Counted from the first letter of the stretch, positions 32,503 through 41,320 are shown. The stretch: 44,032 nt of DNA from Pseudomonas sp. (GCA_022448005.1 JAKUTK010000041.1:1-44032), one strand, 5' to 3'. Notes: a model not told the origin generated them from the letters alone. Program-made: numbers and translations.

Positions 32503-32536
32503 CTACTTTTAGATCAAATTTCCAAGAGAGATTGCC

Positions 32537-33325
32537 ATGCCCATCGTCAAACTCGCCGATGGCGAACTGAACTACCGTCTCGAAGGCCCGGTCGATGCGC
32601 CGGTGCTGGTGCTATCCAACTCGCTGGGAACCACGCACGAGATGTGGGATGCCCAGGTGCCTGCCTTCAGCGAACACTTCCGGGTGCTGCGCTACGACAC
32701 CCGCGGCCACGGCAGCTCGTCTGTCACGCCGGGGCCCTACAGCATCGAACAGCTTGGGCAGGATGTCCTGGTGCTTGTCGATTCTCTAGGCATCGACCGT
32801 TTCGCCTTCTGCGGTTTGTCCATGGGTGGCCTGATCGGCCAATGGCTGGGCATCCACGCAGGCGAGCGCTTGACCCGTCTGGTGCTGTGCAACACCGGCG
32901 CGAAAATCGGCACCGACGCGCTGTGGAACGAGCGGATCGACGGCGTGCTGCGCGGCGGCGAGCAGGCCATGCGCGACATGCGCGATGCCGCCATTTCACG
33001 CTGGTTCACAGCGACCTTTGCCGGTCGCTCGCCCGAGCAAGCCGGCCGTATCACCCAGATGATCGCAGGCACCTCACCGGCCGGATACGCCGCCAACTGC
33101 GCTGCGGTGCGCGATGCCGATTATCGAGAGCAGCTGGGCGCGATCAAGGTACCGACGCTGGTGGTCTGTGGCCGCCACGATCCGGTCACGACACCTGAGC
33201 ACGGTCGCTTCATCCAGGCTCAGGTGAACGGTGCGCAGCTGATCGAACTGGAGGCGGCGCACCTGTCGAATGTCGAGACCGGCGATGATTTCACCCGTCC
33301 GGTGCTGGCGTTTCTGCGCGGGTAA
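32537..33325 (+). CDS. pcaD: 3-oxoadipate enol-lactonase
   Basis: A 262-residue alpha/beta hydrolase that opens beta-ketoadipate enol-lactone to beta-ketoadipate, the substrate of PcaIJ. The triad is S95 in FCGLSMGGLIG, D215 in GRHDPVTTPEH and H242 in AAHLSN. LSNSLGTTHEMWDAQ and YDTRGHGSS near the N-terminus are typical for PcaD/CatD. GAGAG lies upstream of ATG 32537. The usual partners pcaB and pcaC are not adjacent; the next gene is on the other strand. It is 176 bases from pcaF, with repeats in between, so it may have its own promoter. Confidence 0.95.
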   Translation: MPIVKLADGELNYRLEGPVDAPVLVLSNSLGTTHEMWDAQVPAFSEHFRVLRYDTRGHGSSSVTPGPYSIEQLGQDVLVLVDSLGIDRFAFCGLSMGGLIGQWLGIHAGERLTRLVLCNTGAKIGTDALWNERIDGVLRGGEQAMRDMRDAAISRWFTATFAGRSPEQAGRITQMIAGTSPAGYAANCAAVRDADYREQLGAIKVPTLVVCGRHDPVTTPEHGRFIQAQVNGAQLIELEAAHLSNVETGDDFTRPVLAFLRG

Positions 33326-33340
33326 GGGACCCTCGATTCG

Positions 33341-33368
33341 ATAAAAAACCGGGCCGCAAGGGCCCGGT
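33341..33368 (-). terminator. Rho-independent terminator for the OprD-type porin gene
   Basis: GGCCCGGT stem complement: on the minus strand ACCGGGCC, a 5-base loop and GGCCCGGT are followed by a run of six T's (A-run at 33343-33348 on the plus strand). It sits 42 bases past the porin stop. The stem may also slow transcription arriving from pcaD. Confidence 0.85.
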
Positions 33369-33409
33369 AGAGGATCAACGAGGAGGTATTGCGGTGCTGC
33401 TCAGGACGC

Positions 33410-34669
33410 TTACCAGAGCGCCAGGGTGTAGCTGAGAATCACGCGGGTTTCGTTGATGTCGCTGCCGAAGTTGCTACGCACGGTTGCGTTGCGCACCTTC
33501 ATGCCGAGGTTCTTCAACGGCCCGCTCTGGACTACATAGGCGATGTCGGTGTCGCGCTCCCACTCTTCGCCTTCACCCCCAGCCGCCAGATTAACGTTGT
33601 CGCCACTGACGTAGCGGGTCATCAGGCTCAGCCCTGGAATGCCCATCGCAGCAAAATCGTAGTCATAGCGAACCTGCCATGACTTCTCATCTTCGTTACC
33701 GAAGTCATTGATCTGCAAAAGATTGATCAACATATTGTCGCCACCGCTGACGTACGCAAAGCCGGTGTCACCGCTCAACGTCTGGTAGCCGCCAGTGAAG
33801 CCATGGCCGCCGATCTTGTAGGTGAACAGCGCGCCAAACGCGTTGTTGTCGACGTTGCTGCCGCCGTCGTCAGTGGAGCGCACGTAGCGCAGGTCGGTCT
33901 TGAAGCTCTGGTTTTCGCCGAGCGCCATTATGTGGACCAGCTGCATGTTGTGTTGCTTGTAGATGCCGTCCAGTGCGCCGTAGTAGTAGTTGCCGGTCAG
34001 TTCGGGCATGAACTGGTATTTACCACCGGCGAACACGAACTCGTCGCTGGTGGCGGTATTCCCCAGCACAATATTTCGCGCGCCGCCATTGAACACCGCC
34101 ATCTCTTCGTAGTTCGAGGAGTCACGGTAGCTGGTGCGGTCGAGCATGCCGAGATCGAGCGTAAGCCCGTCGACTTCCTTGCTTTGCAACCAGGCACCAC
34201 GGTAGATGCTGGGCAGCAGACGGCTGTCGTTGCGCATTACCACCGGGATGATCGGCTGCAGGGTGCCGACGTGCAGGGTCGTGTTGGACATCTTCGCTTT
34301 GGCGGTCAGGCCGGCGGTGCCGTAGTCGTCCTGGGCTCGATTGGTTTCCCGGTCGCGCTGCAGGATGCCAGTGCCGGAGCGATCCGGGCTGGAGTCGAGC
34401 TTGACGCCCAACAGGCCGATGGCATCGACGCCGAAACCGACTGGTCCGTCGGTGTAACCCGACTCGATTTTCATGATGAAGCCTTGGGCCCACTCGTCCG
34501 CCTCAGACTGCGGTGCGCCACTCTGGCGGAAATCACGGTTCATGTAGAAGTTGCGCAGCTCGACGCTGGCTTTGCTGTCATCGAGGAACGCAGCGCTGGC
34601 TGGGCCGGTGATGCTCAGTGCAACGCTGGCGCAGAGCAGGTTGCGGGCGAAATTGCGGAGGTCTGTCAT
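33410..34669 (-). CDS. OprD-family outer-membrane porin
   Basis: A 419-residue outer-membrane channel. ATG 34669 was chosen for AAGGA upstream and because it gives a signal peptide (about 1-26, ending PASAA); the frame runs further back without a site. The mature start, FLDDSKASVELRNFYMNRDFR, is the classical OprD-family opening, and GFGVDAIGLLGVKLDSSPDRSGTG, SSGDNVNL-like YVSGDNVNL and the final aromatic residue (LALW) complete an 18-strand barrel. The family imports small carboxylates or basic amino acids. Lying between pcaD and the tannase-like gene, it probably admits aromatic acids, but the substrate is not fixed by sequence. It has a strong CA motif upstream and a terminator downstream. 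Confidence 0.93.
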   Translation of the reverse strand: MTDLRNFARNLLCASVALSITGPASAAFLDDSKASVELRNFYMNRDFRQSGAPQSEADEWAQGFIMKIESGYTDGPVGFGVDAIGLLGVKLDSSPDRSGTGILQRDRETNRAQDDYGTAGLTAKAKMSNTTLHVGTLQPIIPVVMRNDSRLLPSIYRGAWLQSKEVDGLTLDLGMLDRTSYRDSSNYEEMAVFNGGARNIVLGNTATSDEFVFAGGKYQFMPELTGNYYYGALDGIYKQHNMQLVHIMALGENQSFKTDLRYVRSTDDGGSNVDNNAFGALFTYKIGGHGFTGGYQTLSGDTGFAYVSGGDNMLINLLQINDFGNEDEKSWQVRYDYDFAAMGIPGLSLMTRYVSGDNVNLAAGGEGEEWERDTDIAYVVQSGPLKNLGMKVRNATVRSNFGSDINETRVILSYTLALW

Positions 34670-34678
34670 GGTGCTTCC

Positions 34679-34691
34679 TTTTGTTGTTATT
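34679..34691 (-). promoter_or_regulatory. Crc/Hfq-type motif before the porin gene
   Basis: The minus strand reads AATAACAACAAAA immediately before the AGGAAG ribosome binding site of the porin, giving several overlapping AANAANAA matches. OprD-type porins for poor carbon sources are known Crc targets. Function inferred. Confidence 0.6.
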
Positions 34692-34961
34692 GGTTCGGTG
34701 TCGCCAGGTTTCCCTTCAGCGAATAGCGAATGCCGTGCCAGGCGCACCGGCAGAGCCGGCATTCCACTGCTATCTGGCGCGGAGCTCTAGCCAGAGCCCA
34801 GCAGCCACTACCTCAAGGACCGCACGGCCACAAAACGGGTAGGGCAGCGCTGTCTGTCTGGCTGGACATGTTCGCCAGGGCAGGCCAAACGCTGTCCATT
34901 CGGCTGGAAGCCGGTCGCCGCGCCTACCAGATGGTGCGTGGGGCGCGGCTTCGATGCGGCT

Positions 34962-36689
34962 CTAGTTGAGGCCTTTGTGGCTCTTCACGCAGAAAAAGCT
35001 GGAGGCATCGTTAACATCGCCGCGCCGCTTGTACTTCGGCCAGCCTGGGTATTCGCACAGCGGACGGGTGCGGCCGGGCACGGCGACGGTGTCGGTGACG
35101 ACCTGGCGCTTGGGTGTCACGCCGCGTTCGACCCAGTTCTCCAGCGCGGTCAGTGAATCCCAAGCGGCGTTGAACACCGTGCTGGCCGCGTGTGCGTAGC
35201 CGGGAATCTCGTAGTACCGCATGAACCGGCGGGTCTGCCCGACCCCCATGTCCTGCTGCAGGCGCCGGTAATACTCAGCCGTGGCGCGGGTGCTGACCAG
35301 CTGATCCGAGGTGCCATGGGCCATCAGAATCTTGCCGCCGTTGGCAACGAACGCCGACAGATCGGTCTGGTTGACGTCCTGACGCAGCGACAGTGCATCG
35401 ACTCGCGCCTGCCACGGACCGAGGTCGGTCGGGTCCAGCGTCAGGGAGTTGAATGCCGGGTTGCGGGTGACGAAGTAGCGCACCCACTCGTCCCAGAACC
35501 CTGAATGGTAGGGCGCGCCTTCGGCAAAGCCGGTGCCATGCACGGGCATCGGATAATCGGGTTGCAGGGTATTCAACCCCAGCCGATTGACGACCAGTTG
35601 CAGGCCTTCGCCGGGACGGCCCAGGTCGGTGCCCCAGGTATTGAAGCCGGGATAGCCACGTTCACCGCTGGCCAATGGCTGGCCGAAACGAATCGGCGTA
35701 TCGAACACCTTGAGCGCATTGATCTGCGTATCGGACAAGCAGCTGCTACCCGTGTCAGCCCCGTCACGGCAGCGCAAGGGACGGCCGTTGAGCTTGGCGT
35801 TCGCTGGATCGAATTGCGCATTGCACGCCGCCTGATGGCTGATCACTCGATCACGCACGCCATCGAGCCCGTCGCAGGCTTGCATCGCGGCTTCCAGTAG
35901 CGCGGCGCGCTTTTCCAGGCTGGGATAGGCGCCTGGCGCAGCCAAGGCGCGCGTAATGCGGCCAAACTGCAAATCCAGTGCGGCGGCGTTGTAGGCCGGG
36001 TAGAGCACGATTGCACCGTGAAAGTCCTTTGGCCACTGCTGCACCACGGCAAGCGCCTCCCGGCCACCGGTGGAACCGCCGGCAAAATAGCTGCGTACCG
36101 GAGGCTGGCCGTAGCGTTGCTCGATCAGGTACATCGCCGTATCACGGGTTTTCTTCAGGGCATCGTGACCGTAGTTGGCCAAGGCTTCCTCGTTCCAGGC
36201 GAAGTCACCCGGATGAACCGGGTTGGCCACGTGGCCCGAGTCGCTGGCGAACACCGCATAGCCACGGCCCAGCGGCGTCGGTTGGTCGACCGGGCCGGCC
36301 GGAACATTGCCGGCCACGTTAGGCACGGTGCCGTTATAGCCGCCCCCGCCATACATCATTGCCTTGTTGTTCCACTGTTCGGGCAGGACGATGCGCATCC
36401 TGATGGCGGGCGCGCTGGGGTCGACCGGAGCGATGTCCACGCTCAGGTCGCAATGCGGGCCGAACGTCTGCGGTGCGTTGCCTCCGCCTGGCACCTGCGT
36501 CGCGGCGGTGACCTTGGCACCCGAGGTCGGCAGGGCGATCACGGCGGCAGGAACCTGGGCTCCGGCCAGCTCATTGCAGCTGACGGCGAGGGTGGGCTCG
36601 GCGATCGTCAGTGCGAGCAAGGCGGGCAGGGCCAGCCGCAGGCGCGGCGATGGTGCGAAGCGAAAGCGGGACGCATGGAATGCTTTCAT
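34962..36689 (-). CDS. Tannase/feruloyl-esterase family hydrolase, exported
   Basis: A 575-residue exported hydrolase; the signal peptide covers about 1-36 (LRLALPALLALTIAEPTLA then VSC). The alpha/beta-hydrolase core has the nucleophile S206 in AGGSTGGREAL, D462 in HGTSDQLVS and H500 in PGYAHAAS. A lid region of about 200 residues lies between, with several cysteine pairs (ACDGLDGVRD, CSLS-like SSCLSDTQ). In characterised feruloyl esterases and tannases the nucleophile and histidine are flanked by a disulfide-linked cysteine pair (CS-D-HC); here both positions are Gly and Ala. It would cleave esters of phenolic acids in the periplasm or outside. It lies 290 bases upstream of the porin gene on the same strand. 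Confidence 0.88.
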   Translation of the reverse strand: MKAFHASRFRFAPSPRLRLALPALLALTIAEPTLAVSCNELAGAQVPAAVIALPTSGAKVTAATQVPGGGNAPQTFGPHCDLSVDIAPVDPSAPAIRMRIVLPEQWNNKAMMYGGGGYNGTVPNVAGNVPAGPVDQPTPLGRGYAVFASDSGHVANPVHPGDFAWNEEALANYGHDALKKTRDTAMYLIEQRYGQPPVRSYFAGGSTGGREALAVVQQWPKDFHGAIVLYPAYNAAALDLQFGRITRALAAPGAYPSLEKRAALLEAAMQACDGLDGVRDRVISHQAACNAQFDPANAKLNGRPLRCRDGADTGSSCLSDTQINALKVFDTPIRFGQPLASGERGYPGFNTWGTDLGRPGEGLQLVVNRLGLNTLQPDYPMPVHGTGFAEGAPYHSGFWDEWVRYFVTRNPAFNSLTLDPTDLGPWQARVDALSLRQDVNQTDLSAFVANGGKILMAHGTSDQLVSTRATAEYYRRLQQDMGVGQTRRFMRYYEIPGYAHAASTVFNAAWDSLTALENWVERGVTPKRQVVTDTVAVPGRTRPLCEYPGWPKYKRRGDVNDASSFFCVKSHKGLN

Positions 36690-36699
36690 GTGGGTCTTT

Positions 36700-36714
36700 C
36701 CTTCTTCTTGTTGT
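36700..36714 (-). promoter_or_regulatory. Crc/Hfq-type motif before the tannase-like gene
   Basis: The minus strand reads ACAACAAGAAGAAGG overlapping the ribosome binding region of the tannase-like gene, a run of four AAN triplets. Function inferred. Confidence 0.6.
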
Positions 36715-37216
36715 CATGCCCCGCAGCGGCCGCCACGAGGTGGGGGTTACCCGGAAGACACCGCAGCAACCGGGCATGGCGTGTTGAGCCAAAGCTGTGC
36801 CAGCGGAACAGGCGAAGGCCGCGGCACCGATGACCGGTCACGCGATGTCCACCGGGCCGCTCTAGCGCGACGAAGGCTAGGCTGAACGCGGCGCGGCGAT
36901 GAAAGATGTGTTTTGTCCAGCCTGCAGGACAGTGATAGCTGGAATGTCATGGCTGCTGGACACTCTGTATGGCGGCTCGGACCTTTTTCGACAGGCGGTG
37001 CGGTCGATGTCGGAGAAAAGCGACCTACAGGCGTGACGGGGTGCCGGCGCGGTGACGTCTGTGCTTGTAGCACGCAGGGCGTCGCGGTCGACGGCCTTTA
37101 GTCCGAGCGGATCTGACCCACGAACCGGCTATTCCTAAATCCCAGGACTATACTTTTGTCGTATGCGCGCAACGGTCGCATGCCCCGCCTATTTTTTGTA
37201 GAGATCAGCCCGCCTC
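36715..37216. other. Divergent intergenic region, no gene recognised
   Basis: About 500 bases between the tannase-like gene and the antiporter gene. No supported reading frame or repeat. A TATACT hexamer at 37149-37154 could be the -10 element of the antiporter promoter, but no good -35 hexamer is placed 16-18 bases upstream. Confidence 0.4.
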
Positions 37217-38857
37217 ATGGAAACGCTTTACCTCATCTTCCTGCTACTGCTTGCGGTAGGCGCAAGTCGTATTCTGGCCAATGTCGTTCCGCTGCCACTG
37301 CCAATTCTGCAGATCATCATGGGTAGTTTGCTGGCACTTCCGCCGTTCGGCATGGGCGTCGAGCTACGGCCCGAGATCTTCATGCTGCTGTTCATCCCAC
37401 CGTTGCTGTTTTACGACGGCTGGAAGATACCCAAGCGCGAGTTCACCGAGCACGGCGCGGAAATGACCGCGATGGCGCTGGTGCTGGTGCTGATCATTTT
37501 GGTGGTGGTCGGCTATTTCATTCATTGGCTGCTGCCGGCCATTCCGCTGGGCGCAGCGTTCGCACTGGCTGCCATCCTGTCACCGACCGATGCGCTGGCG
37601 GTGATCGCCATTGCCCAGGGACGGTTGCCGCGACATATGTCTCACCAGCTGGAAGGTGAGGCGATGATGAACGATGCCACCGGCCTGGTTTCCTTCAAGT
37701 TCGCGTTGGCTGCGGCCATCACCGGCTCTTTCTCGTTGGTCACCGTTACCGGCGAGTTCTTCGTCATTGCCCTGGGCGGCCTCGCGATTGGTGCAGGATT
37801 GAGCTGGTCGGTCGGCAAGGCCAAACAGTGGATGACGGCGCGGGATCTGTTTGATCCCTCGACCTACGTGGTGATGATCCTGCTGCTGCCGTTCGCTGCG
37901 TTCTTCCTGGCCGAGCATGCCGGCATGTCCGGCATTCTTTCGGCAGTGGCAGCAGGCATGGTGCAGAGTCGCATCGACATGCTGCCAGTCAAGACCAGCA
38001 CCCGGATCCTCAATCGCAGCATCTGGGAAATGCTCGATTTCAGCTTTAACGGGTTGGTGTTCCTGTTGCTGGGTCTGCAGTTCCCGCGGATCGTAGAGCG
38101 TGTCTGGGAAGCGGCGGGGCACGAAACCTACAGCATGCCGATGCTGGTGTTCAGTGCGCTGGCGATCATGGCGCTGCTGCTGGTGGTGCGCTTCGTGTTC
38201 GTATTCGTCTATCACTGGAGCGAGGCCCGCGTGCGGCGCCTGCTCGGCAAGACTGTCCAGCCCAAGCCTCTTCGCTTGTTCTCCGCACTCAGCGCGGTGG
38301 CTGGCGTGCGCGGCGCCATCACCCTGGCCGGTGTGCTCTCGATCCCGTTGATGATTGGCGATACGCCGTTTCCTGGCCGGGATCTAATGATCTTCCTCGC
38401 CGCCGCAGTGATCATTCTGTCCTTGCTGATCGGGGCGCTGGGCATTCCGTATTTCCTCAAGCAGCTACCCAACAACGATTTCGAAGAACATAGGGAAGAG
38501 CTGAAAAAGGCACGACGGCTGGCTGCTCAGGCGGCGGTCAGCTGGCTGGAGGGCTGGAAGCAGGCCAACCCGGTAGAGGATGCGGATAGCGCGCTGCTGC
38601 GAAGCGAGGTGACCGCGCGGGTCACTGAGTCGTACCGTCACGACATCGAAGCGTTGATGGACCATCACGGTCGAGCAAACCAGGCCCGTGAAACCATGAC
38701 GTTGGAGCGGGTCATTCGCGTTCAAGCCATCGCGGTGCAGCGCAAGGAAATGTATCGGATGAGAAAACGGCACGAGATCGACGAGCAGATGCTGCAGACG
38801 CTGCTACGTGAACTCGATTATGAAGAGGCTGCGCTCGGGGCCGGTGAGAGCGCTTAA
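37217..38857 (+). CDS. CPA1-family Na+/H+ antiporter
   Basis: A 546-residue inner-membrane exchanger, opening METLYLIFLLLLAVGASRILANVVP, with about 12 transmembrane helices up to residue 415 and a cytoplasmic, charged, helical tail of about 130 residues. The ion-site residues are D125 in LSPTDALAV and the N152-D153 pair in EAMMNDATGLV, as in NhaP-type electroneutral exchangers; AGVRGAITLAGVLSIP near 375 is also typical. ATG 37217 has only a weak purine-rich site upstream. It would export Na+ or K+ for protons, aiding pH and salt tolerance. It appears unrelated to the catabolic genes and is convergent with the next gene, overlapping it by four bases. Confidence 0.93.
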   Translation: METLYLIFLLLLAVGASRILANVVPLPLPILQIIMGSLLALPPFGMGVELRPEIFMLLFIPPLLFYDGWKIPKREFTEHGAEMTAMALVLVLIILVVVGYFIHWLLPAIPLGAAFALAAILSPTDALAVIAIAQGRLPRHMSHQLEGEAMMNDATGLVSFKFALAAAITGSFSLVTVTGEFFVIALGGLAIGAGLSWSVGKAKQWMTARDLFDPSTYVVMILLLPFAAFFLAEHAGMSGILSAVAAGMVQSRIDMLPVKTSTRILNRSIWEMLDFSFNGLVFLLLGLQFPRIVERVWEAAGHETYSMPMLVFSALAIMALLLVVRFVFVFVYHWSEARVRRLLGKTVQPKPLRLFSALSAVAGVRGAITLAGVLSIPLMIGDTPFPGRDLMIFLAAAVIILSLLIGALGIPYFLKQLPNNDFEEHREELKKARRLAAQAAVSWLEGWKQANPVEDADSALLRSEVTARVTESYRHDIEALMDHHGRANQARETMTLERVIRVQAIAVQRKEMYRMRKRHEIDEQMLQTLLRELDYEEAALGAGESA

Positions 38858-39270
38858 CGGCCTACCGAGTCCTGTTGTTGCTCGGGTTCAAGCACCGCGA
38901 TCGTATGGTCGCTGTGCTTGAACGCCACCAGCTGGGTCAGCCAGGCCTGCAGCACAGGAGAGTGGGATTTTCGGTTGCGCATCGCAATCGCCAGAATCTC
39001 GCGAGCAATGGTGACAACGGCGCTCTTGCTGCCGAGAAAGTGCCAGTTGAACCAGCCATCGCCATAGGTCAGCGGCGTGTGTTGCCCGGCCGGCAAGGGT
39101 ATGTACACCTTGACTGAAAGGTCGAACAGCACTTCAGGCTTGGAGATGATCAGCAGCTTTACATCCGCCACCTTACTCAACCAATAGCGATGATCGAAAC
39201 GCCCCCCCGTCAGCTCCGCAGACTGGCTCAAGGCATCGTTGATCAGCGCTCGGTTATCGATGAGTTGCAC
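38854..39270 (-). CDS. Hypothetical protein
   Basis: A 138-residue protein from GTG 39270, with GGAAG about 8 bases upstream. The frame continues upstream without stop for about 28 codons (reading sensibly as DFVLLRIDRFSSQ), but contains no ATG, GTG or TTG. The protein seems soluble, mixed alpha/beta, with conserved-looking aromatic patches (YGDGWFNWHFLG) and a charged Gln-rich tail. I do not recognise a family. Its stop and the antiporter stop overlap in a TTAA sequence. Codon use is ordinary, which supports a real gene. Confidence 0.6.
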   Translation of the reverse strand: MQLIDNRALINDALSQSAELTGGRFDHRYWLSKVADVKLLIISKPEVLFDLSVKVYIPLPAGQHTPLTYGDGWFNWHFLGSKSAVVTIAREILAIAMRNRKSHSPVLQAWLTQLVAFKHSDHTIAVLEPEQQQDSVGR

Positions 39271-39889
39271 GGTTATGGCTTCCGTCTGCAGGGTGGTTGT
39301 GGCGCATTGCGAGCTGAAGCGATCAATACGCAGCAGGACGAAATCCGCGAGCTAGCGCCGTGCGAGGCTTACAGCTGTGAGCTGTTCAGCCTTCGCTTGG
39401 CATGACGGGTTATCGGTTGATCGAGGCTTTTGTTTAGCCCCGAGCGCGCGAAAAGTTTGTCCGTCACGCAGCTCTTATCTGCTGAATGCCTTTGTCGCTG
39501 CCACCATTCCCGGTGCAGGTGATCACGCTAGCGCCGTCGGCGTACCCGAGCAGAACGAAGGCGTGCGGGAGACAGCAGGCTGCAGCGAACGGATGACGGT
39601 CTGACGGACGCCGTCTCGGAATCAGATGCGGTTGCTCCGCTTAGTCGTTGCAGTCCAACCGCACCCACTGACCAGCACGAGTGCGTTCAGGCCGGCGTTG
39701 CACCGGCACTCGCTCGCAGCGGGTTTGAGTATCAGTAAGCCATCCGCTGCGATGCTTCCGCGATCTGCTGCATGCCTCTGATCAAGCACAGGGGCATCAG
39801 TCCGATAGCGGAAGGTCGAGCGGTTCAACGCCGTCCATTAATACCTGCTCGGCGTAGCCGACGATGCTCAATCAGCCTGACCATCAGGG
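39271..39889. other. Intergenic stretch, no gene recognised
   Basis: About 600 bases without a supported gene. A minus-strand frame at 39622-39828 ends with ALVLVSGCGW, which looks like a lipoprotein signal, but at the wrong end of the frame; it could be chance or a gene remnant. No repeats or hairpins with T-runs were found. Confidence 0.4.
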
Positions 39890-40315
39890 TCATTTGGCGA
39901 ACAGCTGGCTCATGTCCTTGAAGGCTTTGAATTCCAGGGCATTGCCGCAGGGGTCGAAAAGAAACATGGTGGCCTGTTCGCCTACCTGCCCCTGAAAGCG
40001 CACGTAGGGTTCGATCACGAACTGAGTGCCGCGGGCGCGCAGACGCTCGGCCAAGGCTTCCCACTCGGACCAGCTGAGCACGATGCCGAAATGCGGGACC
40101 GGGACGTCGTGACCGTCTACCGCGTTGGTGTGTGCGGCTTCCTGCGTAGCAGTGCGCGGGTGCTCGTGAATGACCAGTTGATGGCCGTAGAAGTCGAAGT
40201 CGACCCAGTGCTCCGACGATCGTCCTTCGGCCAGGCCGAAGACTTCACCGTAAAAGCGGCGCGCGGCCGGCAAGTCGTAGACGGGAATCGCAAGGTGAAA
40301 AGGGGAGAGGCTCAT
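39890..40315 (-). CDS. VOC-fold (glyoxalase/dioxygenase superfamily) protein
   Basis: A 141-residue protein from ATG 40315, which has AAGGA 8 bases upstream. It shows the paired beta-alpha-beta-beta-beta repeats of the vicinal oxygen chelate fold: [23 protein letters not shown] at the start and [20 protein letters not shown] in the second half. Possible metal ligands are H7, H75 and E128 ([13 protein letters not shown]), the standard VOC positions. The family includes glyoxalases, extradiol dioxygenases and resistance proteins, so the reaction is open. It is divergent from a LysR gene across about 110 bases, and the two are likely regulator and target. Confidence 0.85.
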   Translation of the reverse strand: MSLSPFHLAIPVYDLPAARRFYGEVFGLAEGRSSEHWVDFDFYGHQLVIHEHPRTATQEAAHTNAVDGHDVPVPHFGIVLSWSEWEALAERLRARGTQFVIEPYVRFQGQVGEQATMFLFDPCGNALEFKAFKDMSQLFAK

Positions 40316-40401
40316 CAGGGCTTCCTTCTGTTGTGGGGCCTTGAGTGCCATCTTGCCGATTTGTCGCACCCGTCAACAGCGGATATCGTTCATGTCGAGC
40401 C

Positions 40402-40414
40402 TCGAATATTTCGA
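40402..40414. promoter_or_regulatory. LysR-type T-N11-A operator candidate
   Basis: TCGAA-TAT-TTCGA is a 5-3-5 perfect dyad with exactly the T-N11-A form typical of LysR sites, 15 bases before the LysR start and within the divergent region. It likely serves autoregulation and control of the VOC gene. Inferred from pattern and position. Confidence 0.5.
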
Positions 40415-40429
40415 TCAATCTAGGTCTTT

Positions 40430-41320
40430 ATGATCCGTGAACTGAGAACTTTTATCGCAGTCGCCCGCTGCGGCAGTTTTGCTGCTGCAGGCAACAAGGT
40501 CGGCCTGACTCAATCTGCCGTCAGCGCTCAGATCAAGAATCTCGAAACGGCGCTGGGCCTGCGTTTGTTTGATCGAACGGGCCGCTCGGCTTATCTCAAC
40601 CCGGCCGGACTGCGGGCCGTGCCGATGGCCGAGCAGATCCTGGAGACGTTCAGTCTGATGGGGCAGCCGGACTCTCTCGAAGACTACCGGGGCGAACTGC
40701 GCATCGGCGCGATCGGAACCGTACAGACCGGGCTGTTACCGTCAGTGCTGCTTCGCCTGCTGGAACAGGCGCCGGGTGTCGCGCCAAAGCTGATTCCCGG
40801 CGTTTCGCTGAATCTGCTGTCGCAGGTCGATGCTGGCGAGATCGACCTGGCCATCATGATCCGACCGCCGTTCGCCCTGCCCAAGGAACTGCACGCCGAG
40901 CTGATTCAACGCGAGCAGTTCGTGCTGATCACGCCGCTCGACGTAGCCGGTGATGACCCGCTGAAACTGCTCGTCGAGCAGCCTTTCGTGCGTTACGACC
41001 GCAGCTCGTTTGGCGGTCGGCAGGTGAGTCAGTTCTTGCGCAAACATCACCTGGATGTACGGCCGGGTCTGGAACTCGATGAACTGGATGCCATTGTCAA
41101 GATGGTCGCCTGTAGTTTAGGCGTCGCGCTGGTGCCAGAGGCCGGGTTATGGCTTGAGCGTCAGCCGACCGTTCGCGTCTTGCGTCTGGGAGGCGCGACC
41201 TTTCACCGGGAGCTGGTCTTGGTTGGCCGACACAGCGCCCGACAGCTGCCGGTGCAGCAGCTGTTTCGCCGCTGTGTGCGGGAAATGCTGGCGGAGCAGG
41301 GTCGTCCGGCGCCTGCTTAG
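40430..41320 (+). CDS. LysR-family transcriptional regulator
   Basis: A 296-residue LysR regulator: winged helix-turn-helix (about 1-60: IRELRTFIAVARCGSFAAAG, then LTQSAVSAQIKNLE), effector-binding domain (about 88-290, starting GELRIGAIGTVQTGLLP). The N-terminal DNA-binding domain is standard. It is divergent from the VOC-fold gene, so that gene is its most likely target. The inducer is unknown. Confidence 0.88.
   Translation: MIRELRTFIAVARCGSFAAAGNKVGLTQSAVSAQIKNLETALGLRLFDRTGRSAYLNPAGLRAVPMAEQILETFSLMGQPDSLEDYRGELRIGAIGTVQTGLLPSVLLRLLEQAPGVAPKLIPGVSLNLLSQVDAGEIDLAIMIRPPFALPKELHAELIQREQFVLITPLDVAGDDPLKLLVEQPFVRYDRSSFGGRQVSQFLRKHHLDVRPGLELDELDAIVKMVACSLGVALVPEAGLWLERQPTVRVLRLGGATFHRELVLVGRHSARQLPVQQLFRRCVREMLAEQGRPAPA

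Noticed and set aside
33803..34726. Long plus-strand frame opposite the porin gene
   Set aside because: Antisense to a recognised OprD-type porin; no motif or start signal.
39622..39828. Minus-strand frame ending in a lipobox-like ALVLVSGCGW
   Set aside because: A lipobox belongs near the N-terminus, but here it is near the C-terminus; no ribosome binding site.
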